The notes: generated by a model not told the origin, from the letters alone. Positions 19,768 through 31,982 are shown, counted from the first letter of the stretch. The stretch: DNA of 64,000 nt from Pyronema omphalodes (GCA_024516155.1 JAJJXM010000053.1:124001-188000); one strand, 5' to 3'. Made by a program: numbers and translations.

Positions 19768-20494
19768 CGGGGGTTGGGATGGTGGGGTGTGGAGAGGTAT
19801 TAGACGGGAGGATTATGGAGGTGGAGGTGGAGGTGGAGTGACGGGCCGCATATGTGGGTTATTTAAACGGAGGATAGGTGACGTGGTTGCGGTGGAAAAT
19901 ATGCTTAGGGAAACGGAGCAATAAAGAGAGGAAGTAAATCTCGAAGTAAGAAAAAAAAAATTGCAGAGACCTTATATAAACATACGATGTGTTTTTAATG
20001 ATTATAATTGTAATTCCCAGGGCTGGGATTTACTTTCATTTCACTGATTACCGACTGGATGTTGTCTATATGTTCCCGATATCCATATAGCCGTACAAAG
20101 TCCACTTCACCCACGACGACGTACCTAACAACATCATCACATCATCACTTCCTACCACATCATCAACCAGGAATATAATCAAATATTTCCTCGCAGCAAA
20201 AAAAAAAACAAAAAAAAAAGAAACTTTTATCATCTATCTATCTACATGTAACTAGTCTATCTATGATTTTCCTGGTTAATCTATCACTGATTCAACTTCT
20301 AATACTAACCTATAACTACCCCCATAACTACCCCCATAACTACCCCATAACTACCCCATCTACCCCATAACTACCCCATCTATCTCCCATCTATTCTAAT
20401 CATCCAGAATCTATATCTACTTTCTAAACCAACGCAACAAGAAAAAAACAAAAGTCTGAATCTAGTCTATAGTTCTATACCAAAGCCCTCCTGT
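19768..20494. other. Intergenic, upstream of the ankyrin gene
   Basis: Holds the probable promoter of the minus-strand ankyrin gene and the 3' flank of the F-box gene. It includes A-rich runs (19951-19961, 20199-20220) and an ataactacccc minisatellite at about 20308-20370. No gene is seen. Confidence 0.6.
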
Positions 20495-21748
20495 CTAAAG
20501 CGCAATCTTTCCATCCTCTCCCAAACAAACCAATTCCTCACCCTTAACACCCGACTTCATCTCCGAGATCCTCTCAGTAGTTTTCCTTCCCTTATCAACC
20601 ACAAAAACAACCCTTCTCTTTTCTCCCTCCTCTACTTCCTCTCCTTCTTTAAGAAAAACATACCCCTCCTTTTCCAAGACCACAGCTTCAGGCCCCGAAC
20701 CCCCTCTAGTCTCATCAAACATCGCCACTCTTTTCAAGCTCGGCAGATTCGGCAGGGAATCCAACACCAACCTCAAAAACTGATCCTCATTTCCATCCGG
20801 AGTTGAATTGATAGCCGTCCATTCAATTTCCTCGAGCGTATCACTAGCAATAAACCCATTTTCCGGCCCCTCGGAAACCGGATCATTCGGATACTTGATC
20901 AGACTCATTCTCAAAGTGCGAAGCCCCTTGGCACAAGAAATGACATCCGCAATATCCTTCAAAGAATTCCCAGATCTTAGCTGCTGCCTAAACTCAAAGT
21001 TCCTAAGCTTCCTGGCATGAACCCCCGATTGCTGGAGATAGCGTATCACCCCGGATAAAGAGAATCCAAGCGAGTAGTCAATCACCAGAGACTCCATGGC
21101 GGGTAAAGATGCCAGCACGTCGTCGCGCTCACGGGAATTATCGTAGTCGACATCGAAATCATGGAAGATTACTTCCTTGAGATTATTTCCTGCCAGCGCA
21201 CGGAGGTCGTTGAAGCTACTTTCCTCGGCGAAGAGCTCCCCGAGAACTAGGGTTTCGATGGTGGGTGTGAGGAGAGTGTGTAATGGAACGGGAAGCTCTT
21301 CGGAGTGTAGAATTAGGGTTTTTAGTGGTAGGCTTGTCAGGATTTTTGTGGCGGTGGTGATTTCGTCTTCGTTGTAGTCTTCGGGGAAAAAGGTATCGAC
21401 GCCTTGGATGCAGCGGAGGTTCGGGGTGTGGGTGGCGATTTGAAGCCATTTGTTCGGGGCTGTAGGGGAAAGGAGAAGATTCTGGGTGTGGATGCCGTGG
21501 GAGGTGGTGGATAGTGTGCGGATTAATGCATTTTGGCGGGACGCGTAGGTATCCTTGTCGTGAAGAGTGGTGAGGTTGATGGCGCGGTATAGATAGGGAG
21601 TTGCAAACTTTCGGAGTAATGTAGAGGAGGCACAAAGGGCGGCGAGATCTGTTTGGAGACAGCTGGAACACTCGCTGGAGCGGACTAGGTTATCGAGGAT
21701 GTTGTAAACTAGCTCCGGGGGGATGGGAAGTGTATATGAAGAGGCCAT
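20495..21748 (-). CDS. F-box-like protein
   Basis: A single-exon frame of 417 residues. The N-terminus (residues 5-55: LPIPPELVYNILDNL, then a Cys-Ser-rich insert and LRKFATPYLYRAINL) matches the F-box layout common in fungi. The middle has leucine-rich stretches with spaced 'LxxLxLxS' segments (e.g. LPLKTLILHSEEL), suggesting irregular LRR-type repeats. The C-terminal ~60 residues are Glu/Lys-rich. Such proteins are usually substrate adaptors of SCF ubiquitin ligases through Skp1. The substrate cannot be guessed. The start is the first ATG, giving the F-box near the N-terminus as usual. Confidence 0.8.
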   Translation of the reverse strand: MASSYTLPIPPELVYNILDNLVRSSECSSCLQTDLAALCASSTLLRKFATPYLYRAINLTTLHDKDTYASRQNALIRTLSTTSHGIHTQNLLLSPTAPNKWLQIATHTPNLRCIQGVDTFFPEDYNEDEITTATKILTSLPLKTLILHSEELPVPLHTLLTPTIETLVLGELFAEESSFNDLRALAGNNLKEVIFHDFDVDYDNSRERDDVLASLPAMESLVIDYSLGFSLSGVIRYLQQSGVHARKLRNFEFRQQLRSGNSLKDIADVISCAKGLRTLRMSLIKYPNDPVSEGPENGFIASDTLEEIEWTAINSTPDGNEDQFLRLVLDSLPNLPSLKRVAMFDETRGGSGPEAVVLEKEGYVFLKEGEEVEEGEKRRVVFVVDKGRKTTERISEMKSGVKGEELVCLGEDGKIAL

Positions 21749-23767
21749 TAGATGTTTTGTTTACAATATGTGACGGCGACGGTTGGGGGGTATTCGGCAA
21801 TTAATGAAATATTAATAAATAAAAAAATCCGTTATTAAAGAGAGAAAAAGTATCCGTCGCCGTGAAATGGGGGGGGGATGGGGATTAATGGGAGGAGAGC
21901 GGTGTTAAGGAGTGAGTGAGCTGAGAGAATGAAGAACTTTTTTTTTGTGGAGGAAGCTCACACAAGCTTAAGTAAAAGCCAAAGGACAGCTTACGAACTA
22001 GCGGACGATCTGGCGCCCCCCACAACCAGCCAACGCGCGGGCTAACGAACAGAAGAAGCCCGGTCGAAGGAAAGCAAAGGAAAAAAAAATTGTTAGCGGC
22101 GTCCGTGTTTAGCTCCCGTCAGACCCAGCCTTGGTGTCCTAGCCAGCGCAGTCATGCGCTAATAGAAATTCGCATCCAACTGTATCCAGAGTCCATAAAT
22201 ACAGCAGCAGCGCACCCCATGGACACCCTATGGACACCCTATCCCTTATAATTTCCCTCATCCCGAGCTTTCGCAGGCTGGTTGGTTTCCCTCAACATAT
22301 TCATTCCAAAGGGGCGACTGGACTGGACTGGACTGGCCGACTAGACATGCTTGACAGACAGACAGACAGACGTCTCCAAACCAACCGCCAGGAGTATATA
22401 CATACTCACAATATGTAAACGTATCCCCATGAGGCTGATAAAATCAAAAAAAAAAACCCCCCAGCAAAATTTTTGTGTCACAGAAAACTGAAGCAGCAAG
22501 ATGGGATCTCAGTACCTGCATGTGATTGGGAAATAGATTAGTTGTTCGGCTCGACTGTCCGAATTCGCGGTGATGAATGCAGGCTTTATAGATCTTGGGA
22601 TGGATGGTTGGCTGGGCTTTGCCTGGTGAAGCCTGGCGAAGCCTGGTGAAGCCGGTGAAGCCAGGTAGAGCCAGTCGGGGCCAGGGAGCCCAGGGAGCCC
22701 AGGGAAATCCAATCAAATCCAATCAAATCCAATCAAGCCCAGTAATCCCACCCCGTAATACCAACACCAGGCATCACAGTTTACAGTTCACAGTTCAGTT
22801 CAGTTCACACTTCCAATTAATAAAAAGCTGCCAAATATGACATTTAAATCAACCAGTCCCAGTCCCAGTCCCCATTACCGAGTCCTCAAAGCCTACATAG
22901 CACCACCGCCACCAACAACAACTTCAACCAACTTCCCTTTCCTTTCCTTTCCAGGAGCATAAGATGTACATAAGTACATACCAAGCTCTTTTATAATTTT
23001 CTCGCCACATCTGCGCCACATCTGCGCCACAGAAAAATAGGTTCTGAGTCTGCGATAACAGGTTAGCAAGGGAGCAGGGACCAGGGATCAGGGTAATAAG
23101 GATACATACCGGCGCTGTATACATATACATAGCCTGTGTTGTATGGTGACCATGATGTATATATTACTGCGCCCGACTGTTTGCTCCTGTGTACCCAATA
23201 TATAGACCAAACACCAAGAGCAATAACATAACCCACCAAACTCCACCAACCTCACAAATCCGAGTCATGTAAATCCATGCTCCATAATCCACGACTCCAT
23301 GATACAGCTTCAGCATATCAAGAACTCGGTAACAACTAACCGAGGAACCTTTTTACCATAACCGCATATTACTGCGCCCAAGTTTAGTTACTCCTATACC
23401 TGATGTATAGACTAAATGCCAAGACAGTGGAGGTGAGACGCTGAACTCAACGCAGCTTCGAGTGTGAATTCATGACTCCATGATTCGGTATCGGTATCTG
23501 CGGGATTTTATGGGCTTATGGGTTTGTGTATGGCTATTGACCATTGACTAGTGACAACGGCGAACTGTGAACTACAAACAGCGGACGGCCTTGGGAGCAG
23601 GGGTTTCTTTTTCTTTTTTTTTTTTTTTTTTTTCATGGAATGGAATAGATAGCTGTGGAAAATAGGTAATCTGGAATATTGAAAGGTATAGATAGTACGG
23701 CTATGGTACGGTACGGTTATGGTATGGTATGAATTATGAATCACAGTTTATCACTACATTTCATAGT

Positions 23768-23890
23768 TTTGATATGTTGATAAGTTATGTTGATAAGTTA
23801 TTTTGATAAGTTATGTTGATATATTATGCTGATATATTATGCTGATAAGTTATTTTGATAAGTTGATAAGTTATGTTGATAAGTTATGTA
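23768..23890. repeat. Minisatellite of ~14 bp (TTGATAAGTTATG)n
   Basis: About eight to nine imperfect copies, some with tatattatgc variants. Confidence 0.8.
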
Positions 23891-24254
23891 CATATGTACA
23901 TATAATCTCAAGCGGTATCTTGATGCTCGTCTAGATTATACTGAAGCGGTGGTTATATTCGTATTTAATGTAGTATCTAGCTATATCTACCTATAACCTA
24001 TCCATCTATCTACCTATATCTACCTATATCTACCTACCTAGCTACATATCTACCTATCCACACATAACCCATCTACCCAGAACAGTACTATTACCTGTTC
24101 CGGCGTCTTGGATATCTTTCGGTTACATTATCTCTTTCGGTTACAATATATCTTTTGGCATCCTGAATCTAAGTATTATCAAGTATTATCAAGTATTATC
24201 AAGCGATATTACTGAAGTCTGCTTAAACCTGCTTAAACCTCCTTTCTCTTTTTC

Positions 24255-24418
24255 CCATCATCCCCATCATCCCCATCATCCCCAATCCCCCAATCCCCCA
24301 ATCCCCCAATCCCCCAATCCCCCAATCCCCCAATCCCCCAATCCCCCAATCCCCCAATCCCCCAATCCCCCAATCCCCATCACCCCCAATCCCCATCACC
24401 CCCAATCCCCCAAAACCC
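24255..24418. repeat. (CCCCCAAT)n tract
   Basis: At least a dozen C5 runs separated by AAT, flanked by CCCCATCAT units. The minus strand is a run of G5 tracts spaced by ATT, an ideal G-quadruplex sequence. Confidence 0.9.
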
Positions 24419-24533
24419 CAGATCATGAAGCCTCAAACCTTCAACCCCCAAAAATAATCTATTGTCTATTATCTCAGCCGGAATATTATCTCAGCCGGAA
24501 TATCATTACGAGAGTAAAAGTTTATTTTCAGAG

Positions 24534-24722
24534 GAAGGGAAGAAGGGAGGATGGGAAGAAGGGACAAGGGACGAGGAAAGGAAGGGAAAGGAACGGAAAG
24601 AAAATGGACAAGGGACAAGGAAAGGAAAGGAAGGGAAAGGAAGGGAAAGGAAGGGAAAGGAAGGGAAAGGAAGGGAAAGGAAGGGAAAGGAAGGGAAAGG
24701 AAGGGAATGAGGAAAGGGACAA
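24534..24722. repeat. Purine tract (AAGGGAAAGG)n
   Basis: A plus strand almost wholly A/G for ~190 bp, with a 10-bp core unit. The frames across it are repeat artefacts. Confidence 0.9.
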
Positions 24723-25309
24723 AATAAGAGGAAAGAAGTAGCGAGAGGAAGGGATGTTATAGGATTAAGAGGAGATCATAGGAGGTTATGGGAGGTTATG
24801 GGAGATCATAGGAGGTTATGGGAGGTTATGGGAGGTTATAGATATAGAATGAAAAGGTGGGAGGGAGGTTATATGGAGGTATCTATGTATCTATGTATCT
24901 CATCGTGTATCATGGGGTATCATCACCAAGCCACCAAACCACCAAGCCATCATCACATCACCTATCACCATCCTCACATCTCCCATCACCATATCCTCAC
25001 AGCATCCAGCCATCACCATATCATCACATCATCATCATCATATCACCATATCACCATATCACCAAGACACCATAACATCATCAATTCTCAACATAACGTA
25101 TCCCATCTCACGTATCTCACGTAGCCCATGTACCTCCTACAGTCCTATAAAACAACATCTTCCCTCGTTGAAGATACACAGATACACAGATACCCAGTTA
25201 TAGCGATATAGCGATATAGCGATATAACAGCTTGTCATTAGGTTATAGGGATTATAGGGGTTATAGCAGGTTATAGCAGGTTATAGCAGGTTATAGCAGG
25301 TTATAGAAA

Positions 25310-25640
25310 ATCATCAGTAAGTATAAAAGTAAGTTCGGCAGTAAGTATAGAAGTATAGAAGTTCAGCAGTAAGTTCAGCAGTAAGTTCGGCAGTAAGGCA
25401 CCAGTAAGTTCAGCAGTAAGTTCAGCAGTAAGGCACCAGTAAGTTCAGCAGCAGTAAGTATAGAAGTAAGGCACCAGTAAGTTCACCGACAAATCACCAA
25501 ATCATCGACATATAACCAGCAAGTTCACCATCCTTCATATCACCAGCAAGTTCACCAGTTCACCAGCAGATCACCAGTTTACCATCCCTCAAATCATCAC
25601 CATCCCTCAAATCACCAGCAAGTTCACCAGTTCACCAGCA
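25310..25640. repeat. agtaagttcagc / ttcaccagcaag minisatellites
   Basis: Several interleaved 12-25 bp imperfect units upstream of the 3' end of the zinc-finger gene. Confidence 0.7.
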
Positions 25641-25742
25641 GACCACCAGCTCACCACCATCCCCATCCCCATCCCCCACTGTCACATCCCCATCACCATG
25701 CCCCACTTTCCCACACCCATTCCCATCCCATCCCATTCCCAT

Positions 25743-27301
25743 TTACTCATCATCATCAAAGCTAGGTAAATTACAATCCTTCTCTTTCGCCGCACTCGGC
25801 ACCATAAAGACCATAGAAGATTTCCCTGCTGCTGCAGTTGTAGTCCTAGGCCCTCCTCTTGGAACTCCCCAAGCACCACGAGCTCCAGGAACAGATGTAG
25901 TAGTATTCGAAGCAGCCGCACCTCCAGTACCTCTACCAGCTCTCCAAGCAGGAGCCCCCCTACCCACATTCGACGCAGACACAGAACCCGAAGCAGCAGC
26001 CGTAGCAGAAGCCAATCCACCGGTAGCACGGTCTGCAGCAACAAACGCAGTTTCCGCATCGATTCTACAAGATCCTGATTCCTGGTGTTGAAGGAGAGCT
26101 GAGGAGGATATGAAGTATTTTTGGCATCCTATGCAGCTGTTTGGTGTTAGTAAAAGGGGTATTTTGGGTGCGATACGTTATTCTACGCCAGCAGTAGCAA
26201 TAGCAACAGTAACAGTAACAGCAACAGCAGCAGCAACAGAAGCACCTCCAACGGCGCTGCCGCACCCTCCCCACCAAGATAAATAGAAATCCAGAACTTA
26301 CTGAAAAGTTTTCTTCTGATGCGCAATACTCTGAACATGTTGCCACATCGCATGAGTATTATGAAACTTCTTCCCACACGGACAGCAATATTTATTAAAC
26401 AACGGTTGAAAGTAACTTTTCAGTCCTTCAAACGTGACTCCCAAATCATTCGCCGTATTCGATTCCGGCTGCACAGTTAGATTCTTAAGCTTCGCAGTAG
26501 CTTCGTCGATTGGTGTCCCGGTTTTTGTTTTAGCAGCGGCAGCGGCAGCAGATTCAGAGGGAGTTGGGCCGGCGCTGGGGGGAACAGGCTCGGAGGCGGT
26601 ACGGATTGCTTTTGCTCGGCCTTTCATTTCCTCGTGAGTCATGCCACCGGTACATTGATTGCTTTCGATATGCATAGAAAGCCCAGCTAATCCTCCTTTA
26701 AACTTTTTGTTGCAGTAGGGACAAAGAGTGGTTTTGACATCTTTGTGGAACTGTTGATAAGTAACGAATAGAGATCAGCAGCTATTTTCAGGTGGGGGTG
26801 TAATAACAAACAAGCTCCGACAGAATGTAATTAAACAAAAAAGAAAATCTCCATGAAACAAAACCAAAGGGGGAAATAACCCACCTGTTCTATATGAATT
26901 CTCAACCCCTCCTTGCTTTGGAAATCTCGATAGCAGTGTTCGCAGGTCTTGTGCTCGCGGTGGTTAACACGGTGGATTCCATATTCTTCCCAGGTGTCGA
27001 AAAGTTCGTCGTGTTTTTTACAGTACTCGTGGTCCTCTTCGGTATCCATATGACTGATAAGCCGTTTCTGGGAGCTGAACTTTTTGTGGCATTGTCGACA
27101 AACATGTTCTTGTTGTTGGGGTTGCTGATCTTGATCGTCAAAGTCGTAGCTGTAGTTTTGTATCCGACGTCCTTTGGTTTCGACTACAACTGGAGGAAGA
27201 GAGCAATCACTCCCGTCGCTGTCGTAATTACTGAAAAGAATATATAATCAGAGAGATTCATTCATTCATTCAACATAAAAATATTAAACTTACTAGGACA
27301 T
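25743..27301 (-). CDS. Multi-C2H2 zinc-finger protein (4 exons)
   Basis: Exons at 27301-27294, 27230-26885, 26750-26302 and 26136-25743, sum 1,197 nt, 398 residues. The splice sites are GTAAGT..TTCAG, GTGGGT..AACAG and GTAAGT..AACAG, and the frame closes exactly. Five Cys/His fingers are visible: CRQC-HKKFSSQKRLISH, CEHC-YRDFQSKEGLRIH (completed across intron 2), CPYC-NKKFKGGLAGLSMH, CCPC-GKKFHNTHAMWQH and CIGC-QKYFISSSALLQH. Some end in Cys rather than a second His. An Ala/Pro-rich linker lies between fingers three and four, and a Gly/Ala/Thr-rich tail ends in FDDDE. The role is probably nucleic-acid binding. The first coding exon is only 8 nt. The gene is divergent from the Ypk1-type kinase. 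Confidence 0.85.
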
Positions 27302-28159
27302 GGTGATGGTGGGGTTAAAACGCGTGTCGCGCGGGATGAACTGTGGTTGAAGCGGGGACTAAAGAATGCTGGTCAAGGGTGAGGGCGGGGTGCTTTAGTG
27401 TCGGGTTTTAGGGTTGAGATTTGAGGAGCTCTCGAGTAGTTTGATGAGGGGGGGTATGTAGCTGAGATCATAGAGGTTTCGAGGTAAAAAGTTCAGAGTT
27501 GGTCTGTTGGTTTTTGGTTTTTTTACTGTCACCTCAGCTATAAAGAAACTACCAATATCACCCCAAATTGTGCAATTCGTCCGATGGCATTCATTCATTC
27601 ATTCATTCATTTATTCTACTCTTGTTGTTGTTGTTTCATCTTGCTTGGTCAAACAGACAACAGCTCGACTCTGTTGTATGTACTTTTGTAGATCTCAAGC
27701 TGCCACCCGCGAGCCCATCGCACTTAGGTCTTCTGTCGCGCATCTCTCCTGCCTGGCCCAGCCCGTCGCTTAGTTTGTAAGTAATTTTAGACTGGAGTCC
27801 TGCGCCATCAGCATCGCCCAACAGCCAACTGCCAGCCGAGTCGCGCTATGAGGCCTGTAAAGGAAGAGTTGGTGAGATGGTCCGTCTCAGGAACCAAAAC
27901 CAAGCGAGCACGGTCGGGTCGGGTCAGGACCTAGACTAGGGGTTGTAACGTGATAAAATGAGGCTCAATTAATAGGTACTCCTGGGAGTGGTGGCCATCA
28001 GCTCACCGCAATTAATCTTCCGACTCCTTAGTAGCTTTCGACACTTCTCATCTGAACAATCCCCCTCTCATCGAACAGTCCTTTTCGCCACGAGAATCGC
28101 AAACAAATCCTCACCAAGAATTCATCCATCCATCACAAAAAAAACCCCCCACCGTCAAG
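27302..28159. promoter_or_regulatory. Divergent promoter interval
   Basis: An 858-bp region between the two start codons of the zinc-finger gene (minus) and the kinase gene (plus). It has a (ttcattca)n-like run (27592-27612), C/T-rich stretches before the kinase ATG (28045-28095) and an AC-rich segment right before it. No specific operator is recognised. Confidence 0.6.
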
Positions 28160-30086
28160 ATGTCATCCTGGAAGCTCCCCAAATCTCTAAAACGTGGGTA
28201 GCCCCGTGCGAAAGCTTGGATCCCATTAACTTTCCCCGGTGTCGCAACTGTGGCGTTAAAAAAAATTCTGACTGACGTGGTCTCAATGATATAGAACTGA
28301 AGGATATGGGATCCGACAAAGACAAGTCCCGGTCTACTACTATTACTCCCCAAAGCTTGAGCTCCGGACCAACACCGGGTGACGGTACAGCTACGTCCAG
28401 TAACCCCGGAGATGTTGCGCCATCCTCAAGCGTCCACCCGGGTGTCTTGATAGTTACACTTTACGAGGCGAAAGACCTTACGATTCCAGCGGCACAGCGA
28501 CCATCCTCTTCCACCGGCGATTCCTCAGCTCCTGGTCACTCTAGACAGCTATCCAAGATCTTTAGAACTTATGCAGTGTTGGAGTTTGATAAGACGCAGG
28601 TTGTGGTCAGCGCAAACTCGGGTGTTATTGACGCCCCGGTTTTTGCTGGTGAAACTACACAGTTTAAATTCGATGTCAGTCGAGAAGCGGAACTTAGCGT
28701 TGGAATCTACATGCGCAATCCAGGACCTAGAAATGGAAACGAAGATATCTTCTTAGGAAGTTGCAAGATTACACCAAGTTTCGAAGAACCCAAGAAGTCA
28801 CAGACACGTGGAGGAGAATGGCAACCCTTTACCAGCGGCGGAGGAAGCGTCAAAATTGGAATTGAGTACAGTCGCAAGAATGAGGAGATGAATCTCCAGA
28901 TGTCTGATTTCGAGCTTATTACAGTCGTTGGAAAGGGAAGCTTCGGAAAAGTCATGCAAGTAAGGAAACGGGATACTCAGCGTATCTACGCCTTGAAAAC
29001 TATTCGCAAGCAACATATCATCTCCCGCTCGGAAGTTAGTCACACCATGGCGGAGCGTACTGTGTTGGCGCAGATCAACAATCCCTTCATTGTACCATTG
29101 AAGTTCTCTTTCCAGTCTAAGGAGAAGCTTTACCTGGTTTTGGCATTTGTCAACGGAGGAGAACTTTTCCATCATCTTCAGCGTGAAAGCACATTTGATG
29201 TCAACAGAGCTCGATTCTACACCGCCGAGTTGCTGTGTGCTCTTGAGTGTCTTCATGGTTTCAACGTCATCTACCGTGATCTGAAGCCAGAGAACATTCT
29301 CCTCGACTACACCGGTCACATTGCCCTCTGCGACTTTGGTCTCTGCAAGCTAAACATGAAAGAAGACGACAAAACCAACAGTAAGCCCCCTCCGTATGCA
29401 GTGACCGACCCCCATAACCTATTTCTAACACCCAACCCCAGCCTTCTGCGGAACACCCGAATACCTAGCCCCAGAACTTCTCCTCGACCAAGGCTACACC
29501 AAAACCGTCGACTGGTGGACCCTAGGAGTTCTCCTCTACGAGATGCTAACAGGACTTCCCCCCTTCTACGACGAAAACACAAACGAGATGTACAAGAAGA
29601 TCCTCCACGACCCTCTTCAACTACCGAATGATATGGATCCAGATGCAAAGTCATTGTTGATTGGACTTTTGGATCGTGATCCTAGTAAACGACTTGGTGC
29701 GAATGGTGCAGCGGAGATTAAGAGCCATAAGTTCTTTAAGAGTATTGATTGGCAGAAGTTATTGCAGAAGAAAATTCAGCCGACTTTCCGTCCTAATGTG
29801 GTAAGTTTAATTCCGGTTGTAATGATGTACAAAAACGATGCACAGAAACGATGTATGGTGGCAGTAACGATGTGGCAAATAGCTAACCCCTCGATAGATG
29901 GATGCAATGGACACCCGGAACTTCGACCCAGAATTCACACAAGAAGTTCCTACCGATTCACTCGTCGAAGGTGCCGTGATCAGTAACTCCGTTCAGGGCC
30001 TGTTTGAAGGGTGGAGCTATAATCGTCCGGCTCAGTTGAATTCGGAGGCCCCCGGGAGTATTAGAGATACCAGCCGGCTGAAGTAG
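28160..30086 (+). CDS. ypk1: Ypk1/YpkA-type AGC protein kinase (4 exons)
   Basis: Exons at 28160-28193, 28295-29380, 29442-29800 and 29898-30086, 1,668 nt, 555 residues. I start at 28160 (MSSWKLPKS), joined across GTGGGT..ATAG, because fungal Ypk1 proteins begin this way. A C2-like region (~60-205, GVLIVTLYEAKDL) precedes the kinase domain (~216-470): glycine loop GKGSFGKV, catalytic Lys near 246 (YALK), YRDLKPEN with Asp 340, DFG near 358 and activation-loop Thr near 374 in TFCGTPEYLAPE. The AGC tail has a turn motif (VPTDS) and a hydrophobic motif FEGWSYNRP. Ypk1 is phosphorylated by PDK1 homologues and TORC2 and controls sphingolipid and membrane homeostasis. Confidence 0.93.
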
Positions 30087-31035
30087 GGTTTTGGCTCGGT
30101 TTGGAATTGGGGGAAATAGGTTTTGAATTGGGTGGGGCTGGAGGGGGGTAGGGGAGGTGAAGCGAAGCGAGGCGAGGCGAATGGGCAAGGCGAATGGGCA
30201 AGGCGAAGTAAGGCGAAGTAAGGCGAAGGCAAGGCGAGGCGAAGCGAGGCGAATTAGCTAGGCCGAGCGAAACAAGACGAGACGAAGCAAGCAAGCGTGG
30301 CAAATACATGAAAGCTTCGAGAAACAAAAACCATATTTTTATTTTAATATTATTTGGGAAATTCATTATATCAGTTTATCAGTATATCAGTGTATCAATC
30401 AGTATACTAAAGTTTTTTTTTCTTCTTTCTTATTATTTGTTTTATTCGTCTTTTTTGCGGTTTTTTCGTGTTTTGTGTTTTGTGCTTTTTCAAGTTTTAT
30501 TTTGGGGATTTCTTTTTCTTAATTTTGTGGTTTACTTTGGCTTCTTTGTCTTCTCTTCTTCTCTTCTTGTCTTCTCTTTCTATCTTTTTGTAGCCGTTTT
30601 CTCTGTATCTTTGGTTTTGATTTCGTCTTTCTATTAGGATATTCGCATCTTTCGTCTCTTGATTTGCGTTTTTGTGTTTTCTGTCTTGTTGTAGCCGTTT
30701 TTTTTTTTGCGTCCTTGCGTCCTTGTGTTTTCTGTGTTTCTGTGTTTTCTGTGTTTTGATCTGGTTTATTTTCTTTTTTACTTTTTACTTTGGCTTTTTA
30801 CTTTGGCTTCTTGCATGGACGGATTGGATGGAAGAACTGAATGGTCAGATTGGATTGAATTGAACGGATTTGATGGGTTTAATAGGACGGATTTGATAGG
30901 GTTGGATAGTTGATGCTTAATCGTTAATCGTTAATCGTTAATCGTTCTGCAGGCGGAGTAATACAGGTGTGGGGCGTAGTGATAAGAAAGTAAAGAAGTG
31001 ATAAGGAAGTGATACCAATAAAAACCACCTACTTT

Positions 31036-31447
31036 TTTTCCAAACAAAAACAAAACCAAAAAAAAAAACCAAAACCAAAACCAAAAACAAAACCAAAACC
31101 AAAACAAAACCAAAACAAAAACCAAAACCAAAACCAAAACCAAAACCAAAACCAAAACCAAAACAAAAACAAAAACAAAAACAAAAACAAAAACAAAAAC
31201 AAAAACAAAAACAAAAACAAAAACAAAAACAAAAACAAAAACAAAAACAAAAACAAAAACAAAAACAAAAACAAAAACAAAAACAAAAACAAAACCAAAA
31301 CCAAAACCAAAACCAAAAACAAAACCAAAACTAAAACTAAAACCAAAACCAAAACCAAAACAAAAACAAAAACAAAAACAAAAACAAAAACAAAAACAAA
31401 AACACAAACCAAAACCAAAACCAAAAACCAAAACCAAAACAAAAACA

Positions 31448-31478
<31 letters not shown>

Positions 31479-31510
31479 CAAAAACAAAAAGAAAAACAAA
31501 AACAAAAACA

Positions 31511-31553
<43 letters not shown>

Positions 31554-31632
31554 ACAAAAACAAAAACAAAAACAAAAACAAAAACAAAAACAAAAACAAA
31601 ACCAAAACCAAAACCAAAGCACAAAAAAACAA
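31036..31632. repeat. (CAAAAA)n / (CCAAAA)n microsatellite, ~600 bp
   Basis: Nearly 600 bp of CAAAAA and CCAAAA units with very few interruptions. It produces stop-free frames of ~200 codons on both strands, none credible. Confidence 0.97.
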
Positions 31633-31784
31633 AAAAAAAGGAGAGAAAAACAGGAGTAGGCTGTAGGCTGTAACTTGATGTTTAAGGTTATAAGTTTATT
31701 AATCTTGCTATAGAGTATAGAGTATAGAGTATAGAGTATAACTCAAAGCTGAAAGCTGAAAGCTGTTGAAAAATGGGATTGCAA

Positions 31785-31982
31785 GGTGAAAAATGGGATT
31801 GGAAGGTGAAAGGTGAAAGGTGAAAGGTGAAAGGTGAAAGGTGAAAGGTGAAAGGTGAAAGGTGAAAGGTGAAAGGTGAAAGGTGAAAGGTGAAAGGTGA
31901 AAGGTGAAAGGTGAAAGGTGAAAGGTGAAAGGTGAAAGGTGAAAGGTGAGATTGGAAGGTGAAAGGTGAAAGGTGAAAGGTG
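31785..31982. repeat. (AGGTGAA)n heptamer array
   Basis: About 25 nearly perfect 7-bp units, with two variant units containing attggaaggtg. Confidence 0.95.

Larger units (their letters stand above)
21749..25742. other. 4-kb intergenic region with many simple repeats
   Basis: No gene is recognised. It contains the F-box promoter, an aagcctggtg minisatellite (22620-22660) followed by aatccaatca repeats (22705-22735), a poly-T run (~23613-23632), a TTGATAAGTTATG-type minisatellite (23768-23890), a C5/G5 tract (24255-24418), a purine tract (24534-24722), ggaggttatg units (24780-24840), CATCA-rich sequence (24900-25080) and agtaagttcagc-type repeats (25310-25460). Confidence 0.7.

Noticed and set aside
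24462..24722. Frames rich in GKERK or FPFLS
   Set aside because: They derive from the 10-bp purine repeat and exist on both strands.
28306..28308. Start of the kinase at this ATG
   Set aside because: An upstream exon at 28160 spliced in frame gives MSSWKLPKSLKQLKD, the known Ypk1-type N-terminus.
28798..29319. 173-codon minus-strand frame in the kinase gene
   Set aside because: Antisense to the kinase catalytic domain; no motif.
31009..31659. Frames of about 200 codons on both strands
   Set aside because: They are translations of the CAAAAA microsatellite (KNKN or FVFV repeats) with no start context or conserved composition.
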